64,000 bases of DNA, from positions 1,116,001 through 1,180,000 of the forward strand of contig NZ_CP045118.1 of NCBI RefSeq assembly GCF_009189165.1, read 5' to 3'. Below are positions 55,439 to 64,000 of this stretch, piece by piece. Below the pieces are notes generated by a model. That model did not search any database. It saw only the letters and a program-made list of their open reading frames with translations, and was not told the DNA's origin. The translations under genes were made by a program, and so were the position numbers. Every line of letters begins with the position of its first letter. Position 1 is the first letter of the stretch. The stretch is from Pseudomonas sp. SCB32 (GTDB taxonomy: Bacteria; Pseudomonadota; Gammaproteobacteria; Pseudomonadales; Pseudomonadaceae).

Positions 55439-56896
55439 ATGAGCGAAGAGATCCTGATCAATATCACGCCGATGGAATCGCGCGTGGCGGTGGTGGAGAA
55501 CGGCGTCCTGCAGGAGGTCCATGTCGAGCGCACGTTGCGCCGCGGGATCGTCGGCAACATCTACAAGGGCAAGGTCGTACGCGTGCTGCCGGGCATGCAG
55601 GCGGCCTTCGTCGACATCGGCCTGGAGCGTGCGGCCTTCATCCACGCGGCGGAGATCTCCACCCGCGAAGGCAGCGCGGTGGAGAGCATCAGCGCACTGG
55701 TGCACGAGGGCCAGAGCCTGGTGATTCAGGTCACCAAGGACCCGATCGGAACCAAGGGCGCGCGCCTGACCACCCACCTGTCGATCCCTTCCCGTTACCT
55801 GGTCTACATGCCGCGCACCAGTCATGTCGGCATTTCCCTGAAGATCGAAGACGAAGTCGAGCGCGAGCGCCTCAAGCAGGTGGTCGCCAAGTGCGTTGCC
55901 GCCGAGGGTATCGTCGAGCAGGGCGGTTTCATCCTGCGGACTGCCGCCGAGGGTGCCGGGGAGGATGAGATCCTTGCCGATATCCGCTACCTGCGCCGCC
56001 TCTGGGATCAGATCGATGCGCAGATCAAGACCGTTGGCGCGCCAACGCTGATCTACGAAGACCTTTCCCTCGCCCTGCGCACCCTGCGCGACCTGGTGAA
56101 CCCGCGTATCGAGAAAATTCGCGTCGATTCCCGGGAGAACTTCCAGAAGATCACGCAGTTCGTCGAAGAACTGATGCCGGAAATCGCCGATCGCCTCGAG
56201 CACTACCCGGGCGAGCGGCCGATCTTCGACCTCTACGGGGTCGAGGACGAGGTGCAAAAGGCGCTGGAGCGCAAGGTACTGCTCAAGTCCGGCGGCTACC
56301 TGATCATCGACCCGACCGAGGCGATGACCACCATCGACGTGAACACCGGCGCGTTCGTCGGTCACCGCAACCTCGAAGAAACCATCTTCAAGACCAATCT
56401 CGAGGCGGCCACCGCCATTGCCCGCCAGCTGCGCCTGCGCAACCTGGGCGGGATCATCATCATCGACTTCATCGACATGGAAGATGAAGAGCACCGCCGC
56501 CAGGTCCTGCGGACCCTGGAGAAGCAGCTTGAGCGCGACCATGCCAAGACCAACATCATCGGCATCACCGAGCTGGGCCTGGTGCAGATGACCCGCAAGC
56601 GCACACGCGAGAGCCTGGTGCAGGTGCTCTGCGAGCCCTGCCCGAGCTGCCAGGGGCGCGGCATGCTGAAGACGGCCGAGACCATCTGCTACGAGATCTT
56701 CCGCGAAATCCTCCGTGAGGCCCGTGCCTACCAGGCCGATTCGTACCTGGTGCTGGCCAACCAGAAGGTGGTCGATCGACTGCTCGACGAGGAGTCGGGT
56801 AACGTCGCCGATCTGGAAGTTTTCATCGGCCGGACCATCAAATTCCAGGTCGAGGCCATGTACTCTCAGGAACAGTATGACGTTGTCCTGCTTTGA
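55439..56896 (+). CDS. rng: Ribonuclease G
   Basis: 485 aa endoribonuclease that matures the 16S rRNA 5' end and cleaves mRNA. The S1 domain (about 38-125) has GNIYKGKVVRVLPGMQAAFV. The catalytic metal-binding Asp residues lie in MTTIDVNTGAFVG and GIIIIDFIDMEDEEHR. The Zn-link is CEPCPSCQGRG. ATG 55439 starts the conserved MSEEILINITPMESRVAVVE; a longer in-frame open frame overlaps maf and is not used. Confidence 0.95.
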   Translation: MSEEILINITPMESRVAVVENGVLQEVHVERTLRRGIVGNIYKGKVVRVLPGMQAAFVDIGLERAAFIHAAEISTREGSAVESISALVHEGQSLVIQVTKDPIGTKGARLTTHLSIPSRYLVYMPRTSHVGISLKIEDEVERERLKQVVAKCVAAEGIVEQGGFILRTAAEGAGEDEILADIRYLRRLWDQIDAQIKTVGAPTLIYEDLSLALRTLRDLVNPRIEKIRVDSRENFQKITQFVEELMPEIADRLEHYPGERPIFDLYGVEDEVQKALERKVLLKSGGYLIIDPTEAMTTIDVNTGAFVGHRNLEETIFKTNLEAATAIARQLRLRNLGGIIIIDFIDMEDEEHRRQVLRTLEKQLERDHAKTNIIGITELGLVQMTRKRTRESLVQVLCEPCPSCQGRGMLKTAETICYEIFREILREARAYQADSYLVLANQKVVDRLLDEESGNVADLEVFIGRTIKFQVEAMYSQEQYDVVLL

Positions 56897-57054
56897 GAAG
56901 CAGGTCGCAATGTCTTGGCTGCACACGGGACACCGCTCTGGAACGGGCGATTGCGGAGCTTTCGTTGACGCACATTGTCAGACGGGGTTCGCAACTGCAT
57001 GGCTGGGAGCCAGCACGATGACCGATTACCTTCTGCCACGAGCGCCTGACTGAC

Positions 57055-60000
57055 ATGGGGCGCCTGTTCACTGCGTCACTGCGCGTGATCCTGGGGTTAC
57101 TGGCCCTGGGCCTGGTTCTGCTCGCGCTGTACGTCAGCCTGGGGCGGCAACTGGTGCCGCTGGTGGCCGAATACCGCGAAGACCTGGCGCAGCAGGCCAG
57201 CGCCCAGCTCGGTCTGCCGGTGAGCATCGGCGGGCTTGAGGGGCATTGGCAGGACTTCGGACCGATCATCGTGGTGCGCGATATCCAGCTGGGCAATGGC
57301 AACGATGCGCTGCGCCTGGAGCATGTGCGCCTGACGCCCGACATCCTCGGCAGCCTGATGGCACGTCAGCCGCGTATCGACAGCCTGGAGCTGGAGGGCC
57401 TGCAGCTCACCCTGCGTGAGGATGAGCAGGGGCAGTGGAGCGCCGATGGGCTGCCCAGTCACGGCGGCGATACCGATCCGCGCAAACTGATCGACCTGTT
57501 GCTGGCACCGCGTCGCCTGTCATTGATGGACAGCCAATTGACGGTGCTGCCGCAGGGTGCTGAGCCCCTGTCGCTGAGTTATGTCGGCATGACGCTGCAC
57601 AGTGGCAGTCGCCAGCACCTCGATGCGCGCCTGACACTGCCGGGCGGTGAGCCGGTTGCGGCTCGACTGGACGCCCGTCTGAATCGCGACGACTGGCGGC
57701 AGAGCTCGGCGCAGGCCTACCTGAGCCTACCGCAGACGGATTGGTCGAAGTGGCTGCCTGCGCGCCTGACCGGAGCCTGGAAACTTTCAGAGTTCAAGGC
57801 TGGCGGCGAGTTTTGGGCGACCCTCGAGAAGGGCATGCCGGTGTCGGGCGTAGCGCGCCTCAACGCGCCCTCGATCAAGGTCTCGCTGGGCGAGCAGAAG
57901 CCGGTCAAACTGAGCGACCTCGGCGTCAGCCTGTATTACCAGCGCAATGGCGAGGACTTCGACCTTCGCGTTGCCGACCTGGCGGCCAACCTGGGCGATA
58001 CCCGCTGGGGCGAGGTGGAGCTGTCCCTGACCCGGCGGATGAAGGGCGAAGAGCACTGGCAACTGCAGGCCGACCGCCTCGACCTGACCCCGTTGGGTCC
58101 GATGATCACCGCCCTGGCGCCGCTTCCGGACGCCGCCATCACCTGGCTGCAAGGGCTGAAGCCGCATGGCGTGCTGCATAACGTCAATTTTGATTACTGG
58201 CCCCAGCGCACAGGCGCCGAGCGTGTGGCCTACGCCACCAACCTGGAAAAGGTAGGTGTCAGCGCGTTCCATGAGGTGCCCGCGGTAGCCAATGTCGACG
58301 GCACCTTCAGCGGTAATCTCGAAGGCGGCCAACTGGACGTGTCGGCCCAGGACTTCATGCTGCACCTTGCGACCCTGTTCCCCGAGCCCTGGCGTTATCG
58401 AAGCGCCCACGCTCGCCTGTTCTTCCAGCTGAACGATGAGGCCTTCACCCTTGGCAGCCACCTGATGAAGGTGGAGGGCGAGGAGGGCAGTCTGGCCGGC
58501 GACATGCTGATCCGCCTGATGCGCGACCCGGCGCAGGAGGGCTACATGGACCTGCGCGTGGGGATGAGCAACGGCGATGCGCGCTTCACCGAAAAGTATC
58601 TGCCTACCGTCATCCCGCAGATGAGCAAGGACCTTGCCGCCTGGCTCAAGGGCTCGATCAAGAGCGGGCGCATCGAGCAGGGCTATTTCCTCTGGCAAGG
58701 TTCGCTGCAGAAGGGCGCGGCGCCCGAGGCGCATGCGATGAGCCTGTATTTCAAGGTCCACGATGGCGTGCTCGACTACCAGCCGGGCTGGCCGGGGCTG
58801 AGCAAGGCCGAGGGCGAAGTGCGGGTGGAGGACAGCGGCGTGAGCATCACTGCGCGCTCCGGCCAGATCCTGCAAAGCCAGGTGCGCGATGTGTCGGTGG
58901 AAATTCCCCACGTACCGAGCGGCGAGGTGTCCCACCTGCACGTCGATGGCGATATCGACAGCAGTCTTGCTGACGGCCTGAAGATCCTCCAGGACTCGCC
59001 CATTGGAGCCCAGCATACTTTCGAGGGCTGGAGCGGCGACGGCAAACTGGCTGGACATCTCAAGCTGGATATCCCGTTGGCCAAGGAACAGGCCCGGCAG
59101 GCTCGGGTGATCGTTGATTTCTCCACGCAGTCCGCACGGTTGAAGATCGCCAGACCCGAACTCAATCTCGAACAGCTCAAGGGCAAGTTCCGCTACGACA
59201 CCGACAGCGGCCTGAGCGCGCAGAACGTTTCGGCCCAGACGCTGGGAGCCCGGATCACCGGCAGCATCCGGGCCGAAGGGCGTAGCGGTGACCCGCGCAC
59301 CCGGGTGCTGGTGGGCGGGCAGATGCCAATGAAGGCGCTGCTGGACTGGGGCAAGGTGCAGAAGCAGTTGCCGGTCGACGGCCGCGTGCCCTTCCAGCTC
59401 AACCTGCTGCTCGCGGGCACGGACAGCCAGTTGCAGGTCACCTCCAACCTGCAGGGTGTGGCCATCGACCTGCCGGCACCGCTGGGCAAGACGGCCGTCG
59501 AGACCCGAGACAGCGAGTGGCGTATGACCCTTGATGGCGCCGAGCGCCGTTACTGGGCGACCTACGGCGACCGTGCCAGTCTGGCGTATGCCGCACCGGC
59601 GGATAATCCTCTCGCCGGCCGCGGCGTGTTGCGTCTTGGCGGCGATCCGGCGGTACTTCCGAACTGGAGTGGCGTGCAGGTGCGTGGCCGCCTCGATGAA
59701 GTGGATGCCGACGCCTGGCAGGCGGTCCTGAAGAAGTACAGCAACACCGGGGTCGAGGGTGCAACCGGGCTGCTGCGCGGAGCCGATTTGCAGATCGGGC
59801 GCTTCAAGGGCTTTGGCCAGAGTCTGGACAATCTCAGTATCGACCTCTCGCGAGGCGATGGCAGTTGGCAGCTCGGTCTGGTCAGCGCCCTGGTTTCCGG
59901 CAAGATCACCTTGCCGGATGGCGGCAAGCGGCCGATCCAGGTCCTGCTCGATCGTATCGATCTACCCAAAGGCGAGGCCATCGACTCGCCCGGCGCGGTG

Positions 60001-60864
60001 CAAGCGCCGGATCCAATGGCCAACATCGACCCGCGTTCGCTGCCGGCGATGGATGTGTCGATTCGCCAGGTCAGCAAGGCCGGCAAGCCGGTCGGCGCCT
60101 GGAGTTTCAACCTGCGGCCGACACCGACCGGCACCAGTTTCAACAATGTGGCGCTCGACCTGCGGGGACTGGCGCTCAAGGGTACGCTGCGCTGGGACGG
60201 CGTGGCCGGCGCAGCGCGAAGCAACTTCGAGGGCCGACTGGACGGCAAGAACCTCGCCGATGTGCTCAAGGCCTGGGATTTCGCGCCCACGGTCACCAGC
60301 GAGCGTTTCCGCGTCGATATCAACGGCAACTGGCCGGGATCGCCGGCAGCGCTGAATCTGCGCCGCTTTGGCGGCAGCATCGATGCCGGCCTGCGCAAGG
60401 GCCAGTTCGTCGAAGTGGAAGGTGGCGCCAATGCGTTGCGCGTGTTCGGGCTGCTCAACTTCAACGCCATCAATCGCCGCTTGCGCCTGGACTTCTCCGA
60501 TCTGCTGGGGAAGGGGCTGAGCTACGATCGGGTGAAGGGCGTGCTTACCGCTACGGACGGTGTCTACTTCACGCGCGAGCCGCTGCGCCTGGACGGGCCG
60601 TCGAGCAATCTGGAGTTGAACGGGACGCTGGACCTGGCTCACGACCAGATCGACGCCAAGCTGCTGGTGACCTTGCCGGTGACCAACAACCTGCCGCTGG
60701 CGGCGCTCATCGTTGGCGCTCCCGCCGTGGGCGGCGCGCTGTTCGTGGTCGACAAGCTGCTGGGCGACAAAGTGGCGCGTTTCGCCAGCGTGCAGTACAG
60801 CGTGAAGGGCCCCTGGCAGAGTCCGGCCATCACGTTCGAGAGACCCTTCGAAAAACCCCGTTGA
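57055..60864 (+). CDS. yhdP: YhdP family AsmA-like protein
   Basis: 1269 aa. One N-terminal membrane helix (about 7-32) anchors a very long periplasmic protein of DUF3971/AsmA-like beta-strand repeats. The C-terminal AsmA_2 block has NFNAINRRLRLDFSDLLGKG and VYFTREPLRLDGPSSNLELN. E. coli YhdP, with TamB and YdbH, carries phospholipids to the outer membrane. It follows rng by 158 bases of non-coding sequence and heads a tight run with the amidase and tldD. Confidence 0.93.
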   Translation: MGRLFTASLRVILGLLALGLVLLALYVSLGRQLVPLVAEYREDLAQQASAQLGLPVSIGGLEGHWQDFGPIIVVRDIQLGNGNDALRLEHVRLTPDILGSLMARQPRIDSLELEGLQLTLREDEQGQWSADGLPSHGGDTDPRKLIDLLLAPRRLSLMDSQLTVLPQGAEPLSLSYVGMTLHSGSRQHLDARLTLPGGEPVAARLDARLNRDDWRQSSAQAYLSLPQTDWSKWLPARLTGAWKLSEFKAGGEFWATLEKGMPVSGVARLNAPSIKVSLGEQKPVKLSDLGVSLYYQRNGEDFDLRVADLAANLGDTRWGEVELSLTRRMKGEEHWQLQADRLDLTPLGPMITALAPLPDAAITWLQGLKPHGVLHNVNFDYWPQRTGAERVAYATNLEKVGVSAFHEVPAVANVDGTFSGNLEGGQLDVSAQDFMLHLATLFPEPWRYRSAHARLFFQLNDEAFTLGSHLMKVEGEEGSLAGDMLIRLMRDPAQEGYMDLRVGMSNGDARFTEKYLPTVIPQMSKDLAAWLKGSIKSGRIEQGYFLWQGSLQKGAAPEAHAMSLYFKVHDGVLDYQPGWPGLSKAEGEVRVEDSGVSITARSGQILQSQVRDVSVEIPHVPSGEVSHLHVDGDIDSSLADGLKILQDSPIGAQHTFEGWSGDGKLAGHLKLDIPLAKEQARQARVIVDFSTQSARLKIARPELNLEQLKGKFRYDTDSGLSAQNVSAQTLGARITGSIRAEGRSGDPRTRVLVGGQMPMKALLDWGKVQKQLPVDGRVPFQLNLLLAGTDSQLQVTSNLQGVAIDLPAPLGKTAVETRDSEWRMTLDGAERRYWATYGDRASLAYAAPADNPLAGRGVLRLGGDPAVLPNWSGVQVRGRLDEVDADAWQAVLKKYSNTGVEGATGLLRGADLQIGRFKGFGQSLDNLSIDLSRGDGSWQLGLVSALVSGKITLPDGGKRPIQVLLDRIDLPKGEAIDSPGAVQAPDPMANIDPRSLPAMDVSIRQVSKAGKPVGAWSFNLRPTPTGTSFNNVALDLRGLALKGTLRWDGVAGAARSNFEGRLDGKNLADVLKAWDFAPTVTSERFRVDINGNWPGSPAALNLRRFGGSIDAGLRKGQFVEVEGGANALRVFGLLNFNAINRRLRLDFSDLLGKGLSYDRVKGVLTATDGVYFTREPLRLDGPSSNLELNGTLDLAHDQIDAKLLVTLPVTNNLPLAALIVGAPAVGGALFVVDKLLGDKVARFASVQYSVKGPWQSPAITFERPFEKPR

Positions 60865-60918
60865 GCAGAGTCGTCGGGCATCGGTTAGCATGACCTGAGG
60901 ATTTAGCCGGAGCTAACC

Positions 60919-61767
60919 ATGTCCATCGCAGTCATTCAGATGGTCAGCCAGGACGATGTCCTGGCTAATCTTGCCGCCGCCCGTCGCCTGCTCGAACAGG
61001 CCGCACGGGATGGAGCGCGCCTCGCCGTCCTGCCGGAAAACTTTGCCGCCATGGGCCGTCGCGATCTTGCTGATCTCGGCCGTGCCGAGGCGCAAGGACA
61101 TGGGCCGATCCTGCCCTGGTTGAAAAGCACCGCCCGCGACCTCAGGTTGTGGATAGTCGGCGGAACCCTGCCGCTGCCGCCAGCCGGCCAGCCGGAGGCC
61201 AAGGCCAATGCCTGCTCGCTGTTGATCGACGATCAGGGCGAGATAGCGGCGCGCTACGACAAGCTGCACCTGTTCGACGTGGATGTCGCCGACGCGCGTG
61301 GCCGCTATCGCGAGTCGGATGACTACGCCTTCGGCCAGCGCGTGGTGGTGGCTGACACGCCAGTCGGGCGCCTGGGGCTGACGGTCTGCTATGACCTGCG
61401 CTTCCCTGAACTCTATACCGCGCTGCGCGAGGCCGGTGCGGAACTGATCAGTGCACCGGCGGCCTTCACCGCGGTGACCGGCGCGGCACATTGGGAAGTA
61501 CTGATTCGCGCCCGCGCCATCGAGACACAGTGCTACCTGCTGGCAGCCGGGCAAGGCGGCAGCCATCCCAAGGGGCGGGAAACCTGGGGGCAGTCGGCCA
61601 TCGTCGACCCCTGGGGGCGTATCCTGGCCGAGCAGGGCAAGGGCGAGGCCGTATTGCTGGCCGAGCGCGACAGCGAGGAACAGGCGGCGGTCCGGCAGCG
61701 TATGCCGATTGCCCGGCACAGACGATTTTTCCCGCCGGTCGAACCGCGACCGGCGCGCACGGAGTAG
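60919..61767 (+). CDS. Carbon-nitrogen hydrolase (deaminated glutathione amidase-like)
   Basis: 282 aa nitrilase-superfamily enzyme. The Glu-Lys-Cys triad is visible in [30 protein letters not shown] and [20 protein letters not shown]. The third motif identifies the Nit1/YbeM subgroup, which hydrolyses deaminated glutathione as metabolite repair. It is 54 bases after yhdP and two bases before tldD. Confidence 0.9.
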   Translation: MSIAVIQMVSQDDVLANLAAARRLLEQAARDGARLAVLPENFAAMGRRDLADLGRAEAQGHGPILPWLKSTARDLRLWIVGGTLPLPPAGQPEAKANACSLLIDDQGEIAARYDKLHLFDVDVADARGRYRESDDYAFGQRVVVADTPVGRLGLTVCYDLRFPELYTALREAGAELISAPAAFTAVTGAAHWEVLIRARAIETQCYLLAAGQGGSHPKGRETWGQSAIVDPWGRILAEQGKGEAVLLAERDSEEQAAVRQRMPIARHRRFFPPVEPRPARTE

Positions 61768-61769
61768 AT

Positions 61770-63212
61770 ATGAGCGAATTGTTGTCATCCGTCAGCCAGC
61801 ACCTGCTGGCCCCCGGTGGTCTGGACATCGAACGGTTGTTGCCGGTGCTGCATGAGCTCAGCGGCCCGGGTATCGATGCGGCCGACCTGTACTTCCAGAG
61901 CCAGATCTCCGAGTCCTGGATGCTCGAGGACGGCATCGTCAAGGAAGGCAGCTTCAACATGGACCAGGGCGTTGGTGTACGTGCGCAGTCCGGTGAGAAG
62001 ACCGGTTTTGCCTACAGCAATGCGATCACCCATGAGGCGCTGATCCAGGCCGCCCGCGCTGCGCGCTCGATTTCCCGTGCTGGCCAGAATGGCAAGGTGC
62101 AGGCGTTCAGTGCCGTGGTGCCGCAACGCCTGTACTCCGGTGAGAATCCGCTGGACGTCCTCAGCCGCGCAGAGAAAGTGGAACTGCTGCAGAAGATCGA
62201 CGTGGCGACCCGTGGCCTCGATCCGCGTATCCAGCAGGTTACCGTGAGCCTCGCCGGTGTCTGGGACCAGGTGCTGGTTGCCGCAACGGACGGCTCGCTG
62301 GCAGCGGACATCCGCCCGCTGGTGCGCTTCAACGTCAGCGTCATCGTCGAGCAGAACGGCCGTCGTGAACGTGGCGGCCACGGTGGTGGCGGACGCACTG
62401 ACTACCGCTATTTCCTCCAGGAAGACCGTGCCATGAGCTACGCCCGTGAGGCGCTGCGCCAGGCACTGGTGAACCTCGAGGCCGTTCCCGCGCCTGCTGG
62501 CAGCCTGCCGGTGGTGATGGGCGCCGGCTGGTCTGGCGTGCTGCTCCACGAGGCGGTGGGCCACGGTCTGGAAGGCGACTTCAACCGCAAGGGCAGCTCA
62601 GCCTACAGCGGCCACATGGGCGAGAAGGTCGCTTCCAGCCTGTGCACCATCGTCGACGACGGTACCCTGGCCGGCCGTCGTGGTTCGCTGTCGGTGGACG
62701 ACGAAGGCACGCCGACCCACTGCAACGTGCTGATCGAGAACGGCATCCTCAAGGGCTACATGCAGGACAAGCTCAACGCCCGTCTGATGGGCGTGGCGCG
62801 TACCGGCAACGGCCGTCGCGAGTCCTACGCGCACCTGCCGATGCCGCGCATGACCAACACCTACATGCTGGCCGGGCAGAGCGAGCCGGAAGAGATCATC
62901 GCCAGCGTCGAGCGTGGTATCTACTGCGCCAACCTGGGCGGCGGCCAGGTGGACATCACCAGTGGCAAGTTCGTCTTCGCCACCAGCGAGGCCTACCTGA
63001 TCGAGAACGGCAAGATCACCCGCCCGGTGAAGGGCGCGACCCTGATCGGTAACGGTCCGGAAGTGATGAGCCGGGTGTCCATGGTCGGTAACGACCTGGC
63101 GCTGGACAGCGGCGTTGGCACCTGCGGCAAGGACGGTCAGTCCGTGCCGGTCGGTGTCGGTCAGCCGACCCTGAAGATCGACGCGATCACCGTCGGCGGC
63201 ACGGGCGCCTGA
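61770..63212 (+). CDS. tldD: Metalloprotease TldD
   Basis: 480 aa subunit of the TldD/TldE (PmbA) zinc protease, which degrades unfolded peptides, matures microcin B17 in E. coli and influences CcdA turnover. The catalytic motif [16 protein letters not shown] is HExxxH. ATG 61770 is the start. The partner gene pmbA begins at 63896 on the same strand, with yjgA antisense between them. Confidence 0.95.
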   Translation: MSELLSSVSQHLLAPGGLDIERLLPVLHELSGPGIDAADLYFQSQISESWMLEDGIVKEGSFNMDQGVGVRAQSGEKTGFAYSNAITHEALIQAARAARSISRAGQNGKVQAFSAVVPQRLYSGENPLDVLSRAEKVELLQKIDVATRGLDPRIQQVTVSLAGVWDQVLVAATDGSLAADIRPLVRFNVSVIVEQNGRRERGGHGGGGRTDYRYFLQEDRAMSYAREALRQALVNLEAVPAPAGSLPVVMGAGWSGVLLHEAVGHGLEGDFNRKGSSAYSGHMGEKVASSLCTIVDDGTLAGRRGSLSVDDEGTPTHCNVLIENGILKGYMQDKLNARLMGVARTGNGRRESYAHLPMPRMTNTYMLAGQSEPEEIIASVERGIYCANLGGGQVDITSGKFVFATSEAYLIENGKITRPVKGATLIGNGPEVMSRVSMVGNDLALDSGVGTCGKDGQSVPVGVGQPTLKIDAITVGGTGA

Positions 63213-63252
63213 GGCCGTTGATGGCCAGGCGGGGATGGGACGACGCGGCTGC

Positions 63253-63777
63253 TCAGCGCAGACCGCGTTTGAGCTCGTCCAGTTCGCGAATGTACTTGAA
63301 GATCTTCCGCGCCGCTGCCGGAGGCTTGTTGTGAGCGGCCTCGTGCTGGGCGTGGCGGATCAGCTGCAGCAGGTGCTGGCGGTCGCTTTCCGGGTATTCG
63401 CCGAAGAACGCGGCGAGCGCCGCGTCACCGCCGGTGATCAGGTGGTCGCGCCAGCGCTCCAGGGCGTGGAAGCGTTCGTTGTACTGGCGGGTCGAGGTGT
63501 CTACCTGATCCAGCAGCGCGACGATGGCGTCGATGTCCTGGTCGCGCATCAGCTTGCCGATGAACTGCCGGTGGCGCTTCTTGGCGGCGTTGGCCTTGTG
63601 CTTGGGTGCTTCGTCCAGTGCGCGGCGCAGCGGATCGGTGAGCGGCATGCGGTCCAGCAGGTCCGGCTTGAGCGTCGTCAGGCGCTCGCCGAGGTCCTGC
63701 AGGGCGTGCAGCTCGCGTTTGACTTGCGTCTTGCTCTTCTCTTCGAAGAGCGAGTCGTCATCGTGAATTTCAGCCAT
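63253..63777 (-). CDS. yjgA: Ribosome-associated protein YjgA (DUF615)
   Basis: 174 aa, highly charged and helical, from ATG 63777. DUF615 text includes [20 protein letters not shown] and [21 protein letters not shown]. coli YjgA (DarP) helps late 50S subunit assembly. It is antisense between tldD and pmbA, an order I recall as conserved in Pseudomonas. Confidence 0.92.
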   Translation of the reverse strand: MAEIHDDDSLFEEKSKTQVKRELHALQDLGERLTTLKPDLLDRMPLTDPLRRALDEAPKHKANAAKKRHRQFIGKLMRDQDIDAIVALLDQVDTSTRQYNERFHALERWRDHLITGGDAALAAFFGEYPESDRQHLLQLIRHAQHEAAHNKPPAAARKIFKYIRELDELKRGLR

Positions 63778-63895
63778 GGCGGGGGTCTCGTTGAAAACGC
63801 CGCCATGATAACGAGTCGAGGGCCGCTTGTCCGGCCCGGTCGGTCGCCGTCGCCCGAGTGCGATGTCGCCGGTACATGAACAGGAGAGGCATGCA

Positions 63896-64000
63896 ATGAG
63901 CGAACACAACCCGGCGGTGGGCCCGGACGTCCTTCCCGAACTGCGTGAGCAGGTCGAGCGGATTATCGCCGAGGCTTCCCGGCAGGGCGCCAGCGCCTGT
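63896..64000 (+). CDS. pmbA: Metalloprotease subunit PmbA (TldE), 5' part only
   Basis: The first 35 codons are visible before the window ends: [20 protein letters not shown] and on to a conserved [18 protein letters not shown] type start. A GGAGAGG ribosome site precedes it. Identity rests on tldD and yjgA as neighbours plus this N-terminus. Confidence 0.8.
   Translation, partial: MSEHNPAVGPDVLPELREQVERIIAEASRQGASAC

Overview
The window is high-GC Pseudomonas chromosome. Gene content and order closely follow, from memory, the P. aeruginosa PAO1 segment from about PA4517 to PA4472. REP-type repeats of the GTAGGAGCG family lie between many genes, which is typical of Pseudomonas. I infer a non-PAO1 member of the P. 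aeruginosa group (P. nitroreducens/citronellolis-like); the species cannot be fixed by eye. There are no rRNA, tRNA or CRISPR genes, no phage and no complete insertion sequence.

Region 1 (1-9803) is an iron-uptake and outer-surface block. It holds cptA (LPS core phosphoethanolamine transferase), a Sel1 protein, piuC, divergent piuA, piuB and lpxO (lipid A hydroxylase), with Fur-box-like sites between piuC and piuA. Region 2 (9930-14249) holds the 5-oxoprolinase genes pxpABC, an Lrp-type regulator, a LysE-type exporter and a Pro/Ala-rich membrane protein. Region 3 (14413-28825) is a dipeptide utilisation locus: ABC transporter dppBCDF, four binding proteins (dppA1-A4), an OprD-family dipeptide porin, the repressor psdR and the dipeptidase mdpA. 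Region 4 (29091-36650) has a SIMPL protein, the redox two-component system roxSR, an SbmA/YddA-like ABC exporter, an envelope-shape module (M23 peptidase, small coiled-coil membrane protein, bactofilin) and an AEC permease. The part from 31938 to 36650 is not where I remember it in PAO1.

Region 5 (36817-47072) is the six-gene mag operon around a thioester-less bacterial alpha-2-macroglobulin. Reading the accessory proteins suggests that the DUF1175 protein MagC is an NlpC/P60-like cysteine hydrolase. The DUF2300 protein MagE looks like a degenerate penicillin-binding domain, then a SpoIID-like domain, then a C-terminal HExxH motif. This makes the operon look like a cell-wall-associated machine and is the most interesting part of the window. 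Region 6 (47073-47661) is a gene-free cluster of several repeat families.

Region 7 (47662-64000) is housekeeping: a carboxymuconolactone decarboxylase-like protein, RlpA, gatCAB, divergent mreBCD, maf, rng, yhdP, a nitrilase-family amidase, tldD, antisense yjgA and the start of pmbA. mreC appears to start at an ATC codon behind a good ribosome binding site and a stem-loop.
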